Part shown: one piece after another, positions 43,113 to 54,059 of the stretch
Layout: each line of letters begins with the position of its first letter
Position numbering within the stretch: the stretch's first letter is position 1
Source: Branchipolynoe longqiensis
Lineage: Eukaryota; Annelida; Polychaeta; Phyllodocida; Polynoidae
Direction: 5' to 3'
Assembly (NCBI GenBank): GCA_030323885.1
Contig: CM059199.1
Location: 75,922,781-75,986,780, forward strand
Length of the DNA: 64,000 nucleotides
Notes under the pieces: generated by a model
Database searches by the model: none
The model's input: only the letters and a program-made list of their open reading frames with translations
Told to the model about the DNA's origin: nothing
Translations under genes and position numbers: made by a program

Positions 43113-43649
43113 ATATGAAGAGTTCAGGTTCAAACACCCGTAAACGCCAATCCGATTAGTGAGGTAAACATAGAAGTCAAACCGTGGCGTTCTCTGTGGC
43201 GGAGTGATTAGACTGTCTGACTTTTTTCTAGGTCAGACTCCTAATCTGAGGGTTGGCGGTTCAATTCCCCATGCCCCCATCTCTGCCAATTTGGATTTCC
43301 ACCGCTGTGTATAACTTACAGCGTCATCAAAGGCCGGTTGCTCTCATACCATGTCTATGTGGTGTGGGAGGTTCGGGCTTTCTATCGACCAGCAGTGGAA
43401 TGAGGAAGACCAGTCGACTATGACTGAAATTTCCCCTGCTTAAAAACAACTAATGGACCAGAAAAAACAAACCTTCGAGAGGTTATTTTTTTGCATTCAT
43501 ATTCTTTTGTTCATTGCTTCGTCATAACCACGTCTTCACAACTGATGTGGAATTAGTGACAATTAAGATTACCTTCAGGTAAATTAAAACAAATTTTAAT
43601 CAATTTTTGGATTGGCGTTTACAGGGATTTTCACATGAACTCTTCATAT
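43113..43649 (+). mobile_element. Family C MITE split by SINE S1
   Basis: ATATGAAGAGTTCAGGTTCA at the left and CATGAACTCTTCATAT at the right. The C interior resumes after the SINE with AAACCTTCGAGAGGTTATTT. Without the SINE its length is about 247 bp, matching complete copies elsewhere. Confidence 0.8.
43184..43467 (+). mobile_element. tRNA-derived SINE (S1) inside family C
   Basis: GTGGCGGAGTGATTAGACTG (A-box-like) and GGCGGTTCAATTCCCC (B-box-like) are followed by the S1 body and an A-rich tail (CCAGAAAAAA). The target duplication CAAACC is at 43178-43183 and 43468-43473. Confidence 0.8.
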
Positions 43650-43984
43650 CCAACATAGCATAGATATCAATGCGCTTATTAAACATGTGGCTCTGCATTG
43701 AAGGAAATGCTAAGTCATTCCAATATAACATTCACAGCTGAAGCCCAGCTGTGTCCAACATTTTGACGAGCATTCCACGATTAATTTGGCATATTTTTAC
43801 TTCAAACATCTGCAATGTTAGCAATGTATAATAACATTTTCTTGATAGTGTTGATTATATTATAATTTATATTTACCCACCTCATGTAGTTATCTTTTAA
43901 AATATCAGAAACTCAAAACCATCGGACTGTGGCACTTAAACTTGGACTACTTTGTCCGTAACACTCAATGTCAGATTCATATTT

Positions 43985-44042
43985 GTTTTTGTTTGTTTGT
44001 TTGTTGTTTTACGTCGTAGCAACATATAAGGTCATATCAGAT
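43985..44042 (-). repeat. Family E SINE 3' fragment
   Basis: TTGTTTGTTTGTTGTTTTAC, then GTAGCAACATATAAGGTCAT, the E tail in reverse. Confidence 0.6.
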
Positions 44043-44580
44043 TCATAAGATACTACACAAGCTTGTCAGAGAAACAATTTTTGTGTGTGTGTGTTTAAAA
44101 AAAGAAGAAGATTAATAACCGTGAAGTGGGCAGTTAAAATCTGTTCTGGGGATGTTTTGGTCAGATAGCAAGATTTACGGATTAAATATAGTCGAATAAA
44201 CTTAACTAACGCAAGCTTCCTGAATATAAATGTACTAAATATAGAAATTGGAATGATCAGCTTTGTTTTCTGAGAAATCTTCTGTATGATTCTGTATAAC
44301 CAGTGTCATTTAGTTGTCACAATGTAAACATCCTATATATATTATATATTATACATATATCTTATAATATATAATATATATTATGAAATATTTGAGGGAG
44401 ACTGGTATTTACCAAAAAATCATTTTCCATATTTAACTTGAAGTATTTTACTGTTGCTGTTATTTATTATATACCACTTGTGATTTTACCACAGTTGCAT
44501 GTTCCTTTGGCATACAATACTGTGCCCTATTTGACCTGTTTGAAATGTAATTGTTTTAGTAAGATATGTATAACCACTGT
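44043..44580. other. Gene-free AT-rich sequence
   Basis: Short TA-rich runs at 44333-44385; otherwise nothing recognisable. Confidence 0.5.
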
Positions 44581-44640
44581 ATGACCCCCAATAGCCGATG
44601 TTTACTCGTTGTGCTTGGGAATCGTTAAACAAGCAAACAT
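44575..44640 (+). repeat. LINE-like 3' end shared with 19571-19630
   Basis: CCCCCAATAGCCGATGTTTA, then TCGTTGTGCTTGGG and GTTAAACAAGCAAACA. The same sequence, slightly changed, lies in the family G element at 19571. It resembles 3' ends of RTE-like LINEs that terminate in short tandem tails. Confidence 0.5.
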
Positions 44641-44990
44641 ATATTATATATAATATATAATATATTATATATTGTATATTATATATTATACAATATATAA
44701 TATGCAATATGTAATCTATAATATATTACATAATATATAATCTACAATATATAATATGTTATTTATTATATATTATATTATATATTAAATTATATATTAT
44801 ATTATATATTATATTATATATTAGATTATATATTATATATTATATTATATATTATATTATATATTATATTATATATTATATTATATATTATATTATATAT
44901 TATATTATATATTATATTATATGTTATATTATATATTATATGTAATATGTATATATTACATGTTATATCGTATATATATAAATTATATGG
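44640..44990. repeat. TATATTATATTA satellite-like array
   Basis: About 350 bp composed only of A and T with a TATATTATATTA pattern and few variants. It begins at the tail of the LINE-like fragment. Confidence 0.9.
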
Positions 44991-45194
44991 ATTACAAATA
45001 TATATTATATATGTTTATCTTGATATTATACATGTTTACTTTGGTACACAGTCCTATTTCTGAAAGCTGCCATTTCTTTTACATATTTCTATTTGAATAC
45101 CCAGTTAACAAATTGATGTTCGCCCATGTACCTACAGTTAATGTTACATAATCCGATGCTCTTGAGTTTCCATCTTTTCATTTGGTCAACATAT

Positions 45195-45490
45195 TAGATT
45201 AGTTGTTGCCATCTACCTTTCTTAATTAAAATAACTTTATTTTACATGGCTAACAGTGTTGCTATTTGAAGTGCAAACACACAGAGTTAATTTTGGCATG
45301 TAGGTCAAACATCGGATACTATAGTCTAGTATAGGCTTCAGCATTAACACATTGGATTGAATTGACTCAGTATCCCTTCTATGCAGCAAGTATTGCTTCA
45401 TACGGTTTAAATTAGGTAAATAGAATAAAATCTAGATAAGTGTGTTGGTTTCGAAATGTTGATGGTTTCATCGGACTATGTAGCTTTAGC
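45195..45490 (+). repeat. Family B MITE, left end missing
   Basis: ATTTTACATGGCTAACAGTG, GGCTTCAGCATTAACACA and the right end CATCGGACTATGTAGCTTTA are present. Confidence 0.65.
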
Positions 45491-45903
45491 TGTTTGTTAT
45501 TAATATTATGTTCGATTTCAGTTATTATTATGCATACATGTGACCATTTCGTGACACTATTAGCATAGCAATTAACATAATACTTCCTCCATTGATTACT
45601 AACTCACAACCTCACAAACATACAATGTCTCCTCTTCTATTACTTCATAGGTCTATATGATGAATATGGTAAATAAACAAAATATAATACTATTATTCCT
45701 TACACTCGTACCCTTTCCAACCTACACTGTTACTGCACCATACCTGTCTGATATATATATATATACACACCAGCTATTTACATAAATAGGTCATGGTGAC
45801 CCAATTTAAGAATCTGTCATTAGACGATTTCCACCATCTATCCACCCTCTGACTTAGGCGACCAAAATAATGTTATGGGTATGATCAGACCATCGTATGC
45901 TTA
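45491..45903. other. Gene-free sequence
   Basis: No gene; a TA run at 45750-45765. Confidence 0.5.
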
Positions 45904-46535
45904 TGTAGTAGGCTGCACTGACCTCTCAGGCAAGTAACCACATAGACAGGTAGGCATGGGTAGTATGTTGATATTAGGGAGCCTAGCTGGTGTAATGGTT
46001 AGCACACTGGCCCGTAATGCAAAGAGATGTGGGTTCGAGTCCCGCTCTAGGCGCAATATTTCCCATTTTCATCACCCCCATGACATTGGCTGCCATGACC
46101 ATGATCCTGTACAAGCTACATGCTCTATGGTTGTTGAACCTACCCTGTGAATGTATATGTAAGTGTGTTGCCTGTATGTATGTGATTGTAAGCATTAAAT
46201 GACCATTTAAAGAAAAGACTTACAATTCCAGTGGGACAAGTGTAGTAGGCTGCACTGACCTCTCAGGCAAGTAACCACATAGACGGGTAGGCGTGGGTAG
46301 TATGTTGATATCAGGGAGCCTAGGTGGTGTAATGGTTAGCACACTGGCCCAGAGTGCAAAGAGATGTGGGTTTGCGTCCCACTCTAGGCGCAATATTTCC
46401 CATTTTCATCACTCCTATGATACTTATGTCACACTGTATGTATATCACAGCATGCTCTGTGGAAAAAGTCTTGTAAAGGATTTCCACCACCAAGCTGCCC
46501 TCTGCATGCTCTGCAGAAACACTTCATTGTAATAT
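45904..46535 (+). mobile_element. Tandemly duplicated tRNA-like SINE (S4)
   Basis: Sequence from TGTAGTAGGCTGCACTGACC (45904) is repeated at 46241, 337 bp later. Each copy holds a tRNA-like head (GCCTAGCTGGTGTAATGG...GGGTTCGAGTCCCGCTCTAGGC at 45981-46053; second copy 46318-46390). Acceptor ends pair and the T-arm is good, but the anticodon stem does not form. I call it SINE or tRNA pseudogene, not a tRNA. Confidence 0.65.
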
Positions 46536-46559
46536 TTACTTTACGAGTGTGCTATAGAC

Positions 46560-46770
46560 AGGTTGCCCTAATGAGTTCAGCTGCCACTTCCCATCCGGCA
46601 GGTCATAGAGATCGAATCCTAGGTTCAGGCCCTGGCTGACTCAAGCCAATGACTTCAATATTGATTGGTTGTCGCTAGCTATCCTGGCATTCGGCATTAC
46701 TAGGATAGGGCAAGGAGCAGTAGATTGAGGAAGACCAATTGTTTACAATTGAAATTTCCCTCACTTAATC
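46560..46770 (+). mobile_element. SINE related to S2
   Basis: A decayed head with ATCGAATCCTAGG, linker ACTCAAGCCAATGACTTCAA, then AGGATAGGGCAAGGAGCAGT and TGAAATTTCCCTCACTTAA. It lies directly left of a B fragment. Confidence 0.6.
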
Positions 46771-46774
46771 GATG

Positions 46775-47005
46775 ACCTTAAAGCTGCCTTTTGAGATATT
46801 TTCAGTGCAAACATGGAAAATTAGTTTTGGCATGCTTGCCAAAACTCTGACACCATAGACTTCTGCAGCAACAGGTTCTGTTAAATTGACTCAGTATTGC
46901 CTTCTATGCAGAAACAAATGCTTAATAAGTGCATCATTATCTAAGTTAGATATGTAAAATCAAATCTAGATAATTGGCTTGGTTTTGAAAATTTGAAATG
47001 ACATA
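46775..47005 (+). repeat. Family B MITE with internal deletion
   Basis: TTAAAGCTGC at the left jumps directly to CTTTTGAGATATTTTCAGTG. The centre and right part continue to GGTTTTGAAAATTTGA, and the right terminus is absent. Confidence 0.65.
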
Positions 47006-47030
47006 TCTGATAATTATTTATATTCACGTA

Positions 47031-47282
47031 ATATGAAGAGTTCCAACGCAAACCACTGTAAACTCCAATACAAAAATTTAATTAAAATAAAAAGATTTTT
47101 ATGTGAAGCTAATTTTAATTCTCACTAATTCCACTTTTCTTGTGATGAAATGGTTTTGGAGAAATGAACAACATGATAGGAAGAATTAAAAGAATTAAAA
47201 ACCTTTTGGAGGATTCACTGCAATGTCTATCTCAATTTTTGGTTTGACGCTTACTGGGTTTTGTGCCAGAACTCCTCATATA
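47031..47282 (+). mobile_element. Family C MITE, complete
   Basis: ATATGAAGAGTTCCAACGCA to GTGCCAGAACTCCTCATAT, with inner TTTTTGGTTTGACGCTTACT. About 250 bp. Confidence 0.75.
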
Positions 47283-47439
47283 TTATATAACATATACAAA
47301 TCTAAATATTTAAATATATATTGACAGGTGTGCATGTGTGCATGATGTTATTTCGCAAGGTAGAAATGGAGTGTTAGTTTTGTTGTTTCTATGTATATCA
47401 TTTTAATTTCTCCCAATCGATTAATTAATTTCAGGAATG

Positions 47440-47786
47440 TTCAAGTTGCATATCCCGGTGGTTCTGAATTTCTCTCTTTTTGCTAGATTGCTACATTAGG
47501 TTCATTGTTGTAATCTGCCATAATCTAGTTTGAAGTCATTTTTATTTTAAATGGCTAATGTTGGAAATATTTGAAGCGCAAACACCAACAATTAAGTTGA
47601 CCATGTGCGGCAAAATTAGGACACCACACACTTCAGCAGTGACAGGTTATATTGCAATGTTTTGTATATTCTTCTCTGCAGCAATAAATATCGAATAAGT
47701 GAATAAGTTCGATATGTAAATTTAAATCTTGATAAGTATTTTTGTTTCTAAAATTGTGGTTTTATCTCACTACACAGCTTTAATGT
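47440..47786 (+). mobile_element. Family B MITE, diverged full-length copy
   Basis: TTCAAGTTGCATATCCCGGT at the left and CTCACTACACAGCTTTAA at the right, with AGTTTGAAGTCATTTTTATT and TTCAGCAGTGACAGGTTATA inside. Length about 345 bp. Confidence 0.65.
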
Positions 47787-48062
47787 ATTCCTTTGCAAAT
47801 TAATTGAATAGATAATCATTCACACATGATTGAATCAAAGATTTGTGTGGCGTTCATTAATTTGTGTTTATATCACTTTAGATTGGTTCTATATCATTTG
47901 GATAAATACTTTTATCTACAGAACGGGATGTGTTGAGTTGGTGTAGACGGTTGTTGCAGAGTGGAGCCGGCCAAAGGTATAGATAGGCAACAACCACATA
48001 GACAGCATCTAAATTATTTGCATTGTCTTTAAAATAACAATTGCCTTCCCATTCGATTCAAG
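47787..48062. other. Gene-free sequence
   Basis: AT-rich, nothing recognised. Confidence 0.45.
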
Positions 48063-48380
48063 TTGATTGTTTGTTGGAGTTTTACATCCTGGAAACATCT
48101 AAGGTCATACCAAGATGGGTACCGACTTGTGACAGTGCACACTTATGGTGACTTTATAGTGCTGCCCCACTAAGGAAACCAGGCTTCCGGCACCATGACC
48201 CGATATCCCACTCCGTCACATTATCCTGGCACTGAGCTGTCCATATAATGCTGAGCACCAGGCTAGGAAGCGACGAGTATCAATGTTATAAGTCATTGGT
48301 TTGACTCGACCGGGAACCGAACTCCCGACCTCCCGCATGCAAGGCCCGCGCTCTATCGATGCGGCCACCATTCTCGGTCA
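48063..48380 (-). mobile_element. Family E SINE, full length
   Basis: The minus strand reads GGTGGCCGCATCGATAGAGC, GGAGGTCGGGAGTTCGGTTC and CCGGTCGAGTCAAACC, then the E body and a TCCAACAAACAATC tail. Confidence 0.8.
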
Positions 48381-48459
48381 CATCCGACTCAATTGATTCG
48401 TTCTCAACCAGTTGTAGCGCCACCACCAGGAAACAGCGTCAGTTTCGTATCTAAGTACC

Positions 48460-49081
48460 GGTGTCGCGGTTTAGATTCTCCATGGGTTTAGATTCTAAGC
48501 TGGGGGTTCTGCCCATGCGCAGTCGCCTTACTCGCCCATAACACAACCTGGGCTACTTGTGTCACCTGAGTTGCTAGAAATTCAAATAGAACACAGCGAG
48601 TGGAGTTGACAAAAACACATGGCGTGTGCAAAAGGTCCCGACCCCAGTAACCCACCTCTTGGCTGGGGTTGGCTAGGAGCGATGATGTCACATTGGTGCT
48701 GGTACCGTCCTGTAGCAGTACAAGTCCTATGTGTGTGTGTGTTTTTGTTTAGTTTTTTTAATAAACCAGATTAATGAAATTGAAATATAACTAAACTATG
48801 CAATCAAAAACTACTTTAAATCTATTTTGCTGTAGTTATATCGGTTGTGTAAAAGAAGTTTTGGATTAAGCCACCATTTTCCCCACCCAGAGCATGTTGA
48901 AGCATATTCCATTATTCAACCAGAGTCTGTAGGTTGTGCGCATGCTCCAAATAGTCGCTCGGGTCACCCAAGTTAATTAATCGAATACGCCGAATCTGGC
49001 GGAAATGCCGTTAGATTTTGATGCATGCGCAGAACCCCCACGTACAATCTAAGCCCACGGATAATTTAAACTGCGACACCG
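48460..49081. mobile_element. 622-bp element with ~60-bp terminal inverted repeats
   Basis: The left end has GGTGTCGCGGTTTAGATT, TGGGTTTAGATT and GGGGGTTCTGCCCATGCGCA. It is mirrored on the right by TGCATGCGCAGAACCCCCAC, AATCTAAGCCCACGG and TTTAAACTGCGACACC. The interior has no transposase. Superfamily not assigned. Confidence 0.7.
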
Positions 49082-49236
49082 AGTCCCGACACTAGGACAG
49101 TAAGGCTCTGTAAAATACATAAGCATATTCAGCGCTGAACGGCGAGGGACAACCAGCCACGGTTGAACTTGTCTGAACCTGTTTTAACTTGCCGGAAATG
49201 GATTTTCCTCTTCTCGTTCTCACGAGAACTCAGTGT

Positions 49237-49430
49237 CAGCCAATCAGAGCTGTTCTTTTCTATTGCAAATGGCCGCCTCCATGGGGGCAGCCATTTGCAA
49301 TAAAAAAGAACAGCTCTGATTGAATGAGAACAGTTCTCAGTGTCAGCCAATCAGAGCCATTCTTTTTTATTGTAAATGGCGGCCCCCATAAGGGGTGGCC
49401 ATTTGCAATCGAAAAGAACAGCTCTGATTC
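49237..49430. repeat. Two tandem ~85-bp hairpin units
   Basis: Unit 1 (49240-49322) runs CCAATCAGAGCTGTTCTTTT - TTGCAAATGGCCGCC - loop - GCAGCCATTTGCAATAAAAA - AGAACAGCTCTGATTG. Unit 2 (49347-49430) repeats this with changes. Each is a near-perfect palindrome, preceded by CTCAGTGTCAG. A related palindrome lies at 59935-59996. Confidence 0.8.
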
Positions 49431-49733
49431 GTTCAAATTATGGAAATATCCCATTATTTATTTAGTAGTTTCTTGTTCAGACATAGTTACACATATATAT
49501 GTATCTTTTGCACAGATTAAAGTGCTTGAAGTATATTTTAAATTTATCTACATCGACTTCTGTTTAAATCACACAATATCAGGACTTAAAGAATGGGAAA
49601 CTATTCCTGCAATGGTATGCTCAATATGGGACAGTGGTCACCCGTTTTTCCTCCTTTCCTCGCTGTGGACCCTTCTCGTAAAATAGCTCTGTGGCTTGTT
49701 CTGAGGGACGAGACGGAGGCGGAGTGGAGGTGA
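49431..49733. other. Gene-free sequence
   Basis: Nothing recognisable. Confidence 0.45.
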
Positions 49734-50060
49734 AGAGTTCCCTATGGCCGAATCGGTAGAGCGCAGGTTCCCGTGCAGAAGGCCAGGAGTTCGAATCCCA
49801 GCTGAGTCAGACCAATGACTTAAACACTTGATACTTGTCACTGCCTAACCCAAAGCTTGGCATTAATAGGATAGGACAAAGACTCGTTAGCACAATATCA
49901 GGATAATGTGACTGTGTGGGATATTGGGTCATGGTGCCCAGTGGCCTGGTCTCCCAGTGGGACAGCACTGTAAAGTCGCTCTGACTGTGCACCGTCGCAA
50001 GTTGGTACCTTTCCTGATATGACCTTTGATGTTGCTGGGACACAAAACAACAAACAAACC
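49734..50060 (+). mobile_element. Family E SINE, full length
   Basis: Its head is the clearest in the window: TATGGCCGAATCGGTAGAGC (A box) and CAGGAGTTCGAATCCCAGCT (B box). The linker GTCAGACCAATGACTTAAAC, the body, and a tail ACAAACAAACC follow. Confidence 0.85.
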
Positions 50061-50569
50061 TTAGGGAGAGCCCTCATATATTACGTAGGAGTACCTGTTA
50101 TTCCCATTCAGTAAATAGATTATACTTTATATAAGTGTTAAGTGTTATTTCATGCACTTAATATATTGTATAGCACATACATAAAATAATAAAATATGTC
50201 AATAACTTAGGTACTTATGTCCACATAATAATATAATTAAAGAGCATGTGCATAGCATGTAAGACTAAGAGTGCCTGTTATTGTTGGGTGTTATTTCATT
50301 CCATTTATAGGTTATATAGCACATATATAAACTGATCAAACATATTAGCGAGTACTTTTGCCATTTATATTCACATAATTTATTATATAACACAAATATA
50401 CACATCTAGGTGGCGAGTTCGCCGAGACCATTCCAGACAGCGCAGTCACGGTTTCCAGGCTTGGCTGTCACACGTTGACAGTGATTTACTGACACCTTTA
50501 TCCGAGGTTGACAGTCACACTCGCCGCTGGTTCCACGTCGCAGAGCCTCGCCTACAACCACTGTCACAC
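50061..50569. other. Gene-free sequence
   Basis: AT-rich to 50400, where TTATATAGCACA is repeated, then moderately CpG-containing sequence with short TTGACAGT repeats. No gene. Confidence 0.45.
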
Positions 50570-51029
50570 TGGGTGCGGAGGCCGAATAAGTAGAGCACGG
50601 GCCTCGCATGCAGGAGATCGGGAGTTCGGTTCCCTGTCAGGTCAAAGCCATGACTTATAAAATTGATACATTTTTGTGTGTGTGTGTGACAAGTTTTTTT
50701 ATTCTGCCCATAACGTATAAGCTCCGGTGAGGGTGCCTGTTTTCAACGCTGGACAGCTGTGATACTGGATTGGTCTGGTCCCGCATTCAGGAGTGTTTAC
50801 CTGATTTTTCTCGGGCCAACCTTGATGTTTCCTTGCCTGGTGCTTGGCATTAACTCACTGTCAGGATAATCTGACTGAGTGGGATAGTGGGTCATGGTGC
50901 CGGCGGCCTGATTTCCCAGTGGGGCAGCACTATAAAGTCGCCATGAGTGCATACTGCTACAAGTCGGTACCCATCGTGATATGACCTTTGATGTTGCAAG
51001 GATCTCAAACTCCAACAACCAACCATGCA
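50570..51029 (+). mobile_element. Family E SINE with internal insertion
   Basis: The head GAGGCCGAATAAGTAGAGCA and GGGAGTTCGGTTCCCTGTCA and linker are followed at ~50677-50835 by foreign sequence. The body then resumes with TTGGCATTAACTCACTGTCA and ends ACTCCAACAACCAACC. Confidence 0.75.
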
Positions 51030-51324
51030 CTGTCACAGATAAGCCAGGTTCTAACATCGCCATTTACATGGGGCGTCAAGATCATGTGTACACGTACACT
51101 GACAGATCACGTGATTCCTTACTGTGTAGGCAGCGGCAAGCCTAATCAAGCCTAGCTAAGTGACTGATATGGGTAAACATGGGCCTTAATTAGCCATGCT
51201 CTATAGCAGGCTAGGCGTGAGAGATTGGGTGTAACAGATTATGTGTGTGACAGATTGGACATGGCTAGATGAAGGTTAAAGGTTAGGTGTGAAAAGCTGG
51301 GTGTGAAATGCTACAGTTTGCTAA
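51030..51324. other. Gene-free sequence
   Basis: Repeated short AGATTGGGTGTGA-like motifs begin here; no gene. Confidence 0.4.
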
Positions 51325-51837
51325 TGGTGCTGTCACATTACGACGTTTCTAGCCAACGCGCGTCGACGTGTGTCACTTTTTGGCGAAATGTCGGGAGACG
51401 TCTGGAAGTGTTACACATGCGCTACGCACGCGTTGGTATTCGTCGATGGGCGGCGACAGTCGGCGACGCGCATCATCAGATCGGCAAAGTTTTGTGCTTG
51501 CACAAAACTTTCGACGACCGACAACACACGACAACGCGCGAGTGCCAATATTATGGCTACGTTAGGAGCACGTGGAGATCGCTGGAATAACGTTATGCAA
51601 ACGCTAGGCAGATGCCGCGCGTGCATGAGGGTCATTACCACATGTTTTACATCCTACCAACATCTAAGGTCATATCAGGACGGCGTGCCAAACTTTTTTG
51701 TTATTTTTCGCAAAAGGTCGGCTCCACGCTTCCAATATGTTGCGCTGACGCCGAAAATCCTGACGTTTCTCGACAATTAAAAGTGATTTTGCGCGTTGGC
51801 AGCACGCCGGCGAGATACGTCGTATTGTGACAGGGCT
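51325..51837. mobile_element. CpG-rich DNA element with TGTCACA ends
   Basis: Left TGGTGCTGTCACATTACGAC and right GTCGTATTGTGACAGGGCTA are inverted, followed inward by GCCAACGCGCG / GCGCGTTGGC. The interior is CpG-rich and contains a family E SINE 3' end at 51640-51683. No transposase domain is recognised in its short frames. Confidence 0.65.
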
Positions 51838-51939
51838 ATAAGGTTTACAAGACATGCCTGGTAATGTCCGGCGGAGGTGTATCTTTTGTGGCAGTTGGTT
51901 GTGGCAGATTGTGTTGTGACGCATTCTGTGTGGCAGGTT

Positions 51940-52195
51940 GGATGTGACCAGTTGGATATGATAGGTTGGTTGTGGCAGATTGGGTGTGAAAGGTTGGGTA
52001 TGACATATTGTGTGTGACAGATTGTGTGTGGTAGATTGTGTGTGATCGATTGTGTGTGGCAGATTGTGTGTGAAATATTGGGTGTGGCAGATTGGGTGTG
52101 GCAGATTGGGTGATGCAGACTAGGTGTGACAGATTGGGTGTGGCAGATTGGATGTGACAGATTGGGTGTGACAGATTGCGGTGTGACAGATTACG
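51940..52195 (+). repeat. ~20-bp degenerate repeat (GGCAGATTGGGTGTG)
   Basis: About a dozen units of CAGATTGGGTGTGA or GTGGCAGATTGTGTG precede the GT-rich minisatellite. Confidence 0.8.
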
Positions 52196-52289
52196 GTGGC
52201 GGTGGTGTGCATGGTGTGTCCAGCATATTTATAGATGGGAGCGGTGGTGGCGGTGTGTATGGGTGTTGGCGTATTTACAGATGGGGGCC

Positions 52290-54008
52290 CGGTGGTGGTG
52301 GCGGTTTGCGTGGTGTGCGTGGTGTGTAGAGGTGTGTGTGGAGGTTTGTGGGTGTGGAGGTGTGGGTGTATGGAGGTGTGTGTGGAGGTGTGTGCGTGTG
52401 GAGGTGTGTGTGTGGGTGTGGATGTATGTGTGTGTGGAGGTGTGTGGGTGTGGAGGTGTGTGTAGAGGTGTGTGTGTGGAGGTGTGTGGGTGTGAAGCTG
52501 TGTGGGTGTGGAGATGTGTGGGTGGAGGTGTATGTGGAGGTGTGTGTGGAGGTATGTGTGTGTGTCGAGGTGCGTGGCTGTGGGTGTGGAGGCGTGTGGG
52601 TGTGGGTATGGAGGTGTGTGGGTGTGGAGGTTAGTGGGTGTGAAGGTGTGGAGGTGTGTGAGTGTGGGTATGGAGGTGTGTGGGTGTGGAGGTGTGTGGG
52701 TGTGGAGGTGGGTGTCTGGAGGTGAGTGCGTGTGGAGGTGTGTGGGTGTGGGTATGGAGGTGTGTGGGTGTGGAGGTTAGTGGGTGTGAAGGTGTGGAGG
52801 TGTGTGGGTGTGGGTATGGAGGTGTGTGGGTATGGAGGTGTGTGGGTGTGGAGGTGTGGGTGTGGAGGTGTGTGTCTGGAGGTGAGTGCGTGTGGAGGTG
52901 TGTGGTTGTGGAGGTGTGTGGGTGTGAGGTGTGTGGGTGTGGAGGTGTGTATGTGGAGGTGTGTGGGTGTGGAGGTGTGTGTGGAGGTGTTTGGGTGTGG
53001 GTGTGTGTGGAGGTGTGTGGGTGTGGAGGTGTGTGGATGTGGGTGTGGATGTGTTTGGGTGTGTGTGGAGGTGTTTGGGTGTGGGTGTGGGTGGAGGTGT
53101 GTGGAGGTGTGGAGGTGTGTGGGTGTGGGTGTGGATGTGTTTGGGTGTGTGTGTATGGAGGTGTGAGTCTCTGGAGGTGTGGAGGTGTGTGTGTGGAGGT
53201 GTGTGGGTGTGGAGGTGTGTGGGTGTGGAGGTGTGTGGGTGTGGAGGTGTGGAGGTGTGGGTGGGTGGAGGTGTGTGTGTGGTGTGTGTGTGGAGGTGTG
53301 TGGATGTGTGTGGGTGTGGAGGTGTGTGGGTATGTGGGTGTGGGTGTGGAGGTGTGTGGGTGTGGATGTGTGGACGTGTGTGGGTGTCTGGGTGTGGAGG
53401 TGTGTGGGTGTGGAGGTGTGTGGGTGTGGAGGTCTGTGGGTGTGGAGGTGTGTGTCTGGAGGTGTGAGTCTGTGGAGGTGTGGAGGTGTGTGTGTGTGGA
53501 GGTGTGTGTGTGTGGCGGTGTGTGGGTGTGTGTGTGGAGGTGTGTGTGTGTGGAGCTGTGTGGTGTGGGTGTGGGTGTGGAGGTGTGTGGGTGTGGGTGT
53601 GGAGGTGTGTGTGGAGGTGTGTGGTGTGGGTGTGGGTGTGGAGGTGTTTGGGTGTGGAGCTGTGTGGTGTGGTGTGGAGGTGTGTGGGTGTGGAGGTGTG
53701 TGTGTGTGGAGGTGTGTGGTGTGGGTGTGGGTGTGGAGGTGTGTGGGTGTGGAGCTGTGTGGGTGTGGGTGTGGAGGTGTGTGGGTGTGGAGGTGTGTGT
53801 CTGTGGAGCTGTGTGGTGTGGTGTGTGGGTGTGGGTGTGGAGGTGTGTGGGTGTGGAGCTGTGTGGGTGTGGGTGTGGAGGTGTGTGTGTGGAGGTGTGA
53901 GTCTGTGGAGGTGTGGAGGTGTGTGGGTGTGGAGCTGTGTGGTGTGGGTGTGTGGGTGTGGGTGTGGAGGTGTGTGGGTGTGGAGCTGTGTGGGTGTGGA
54001 GGTGCGTA
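52290..54008 (+). repeat. 1.7-kb GTGTGGAGGTGTGTGG minisatellite
   Basis: Imperfect 12-18-bp units of GGAGGTGTGTGGGTGT recur throughout, with GGAGCTGTGTGG variants becoming common after 53550. Long Val/Cys/Gly or His/Thr/Pro frames are composition artefacts. Confidence 0.92.
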
Positions 54009-54059
54009 AATAGCCCGGGGTCCGTGTGCCGATGAGTGGGTTAGATAAAAGGGGGCGGG

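Larger units (their letters stand above)
43043..43939 (-). mobile_element. Family B MITE interrupted by C and a SINE
   Basis: The left end TTAACTCCGCATACTCCGAT to GATTTGAT is at 43043-43112. The remainder (CCAACATAGCATAGATATCA to CATCGGACTGTGGCACTTAA) is at 43650-43939. TTAA lies at both extremities. The interruption is the family C copy at 43113-43649. Confidence 0.75.

Noticed and set aside
45981..46053. Possible tRNA gene
   Set aside because: Acceptor and T-arm pair, but the anticodon stem does not form and the sequence is part of a longer repeated SINE-like unit.
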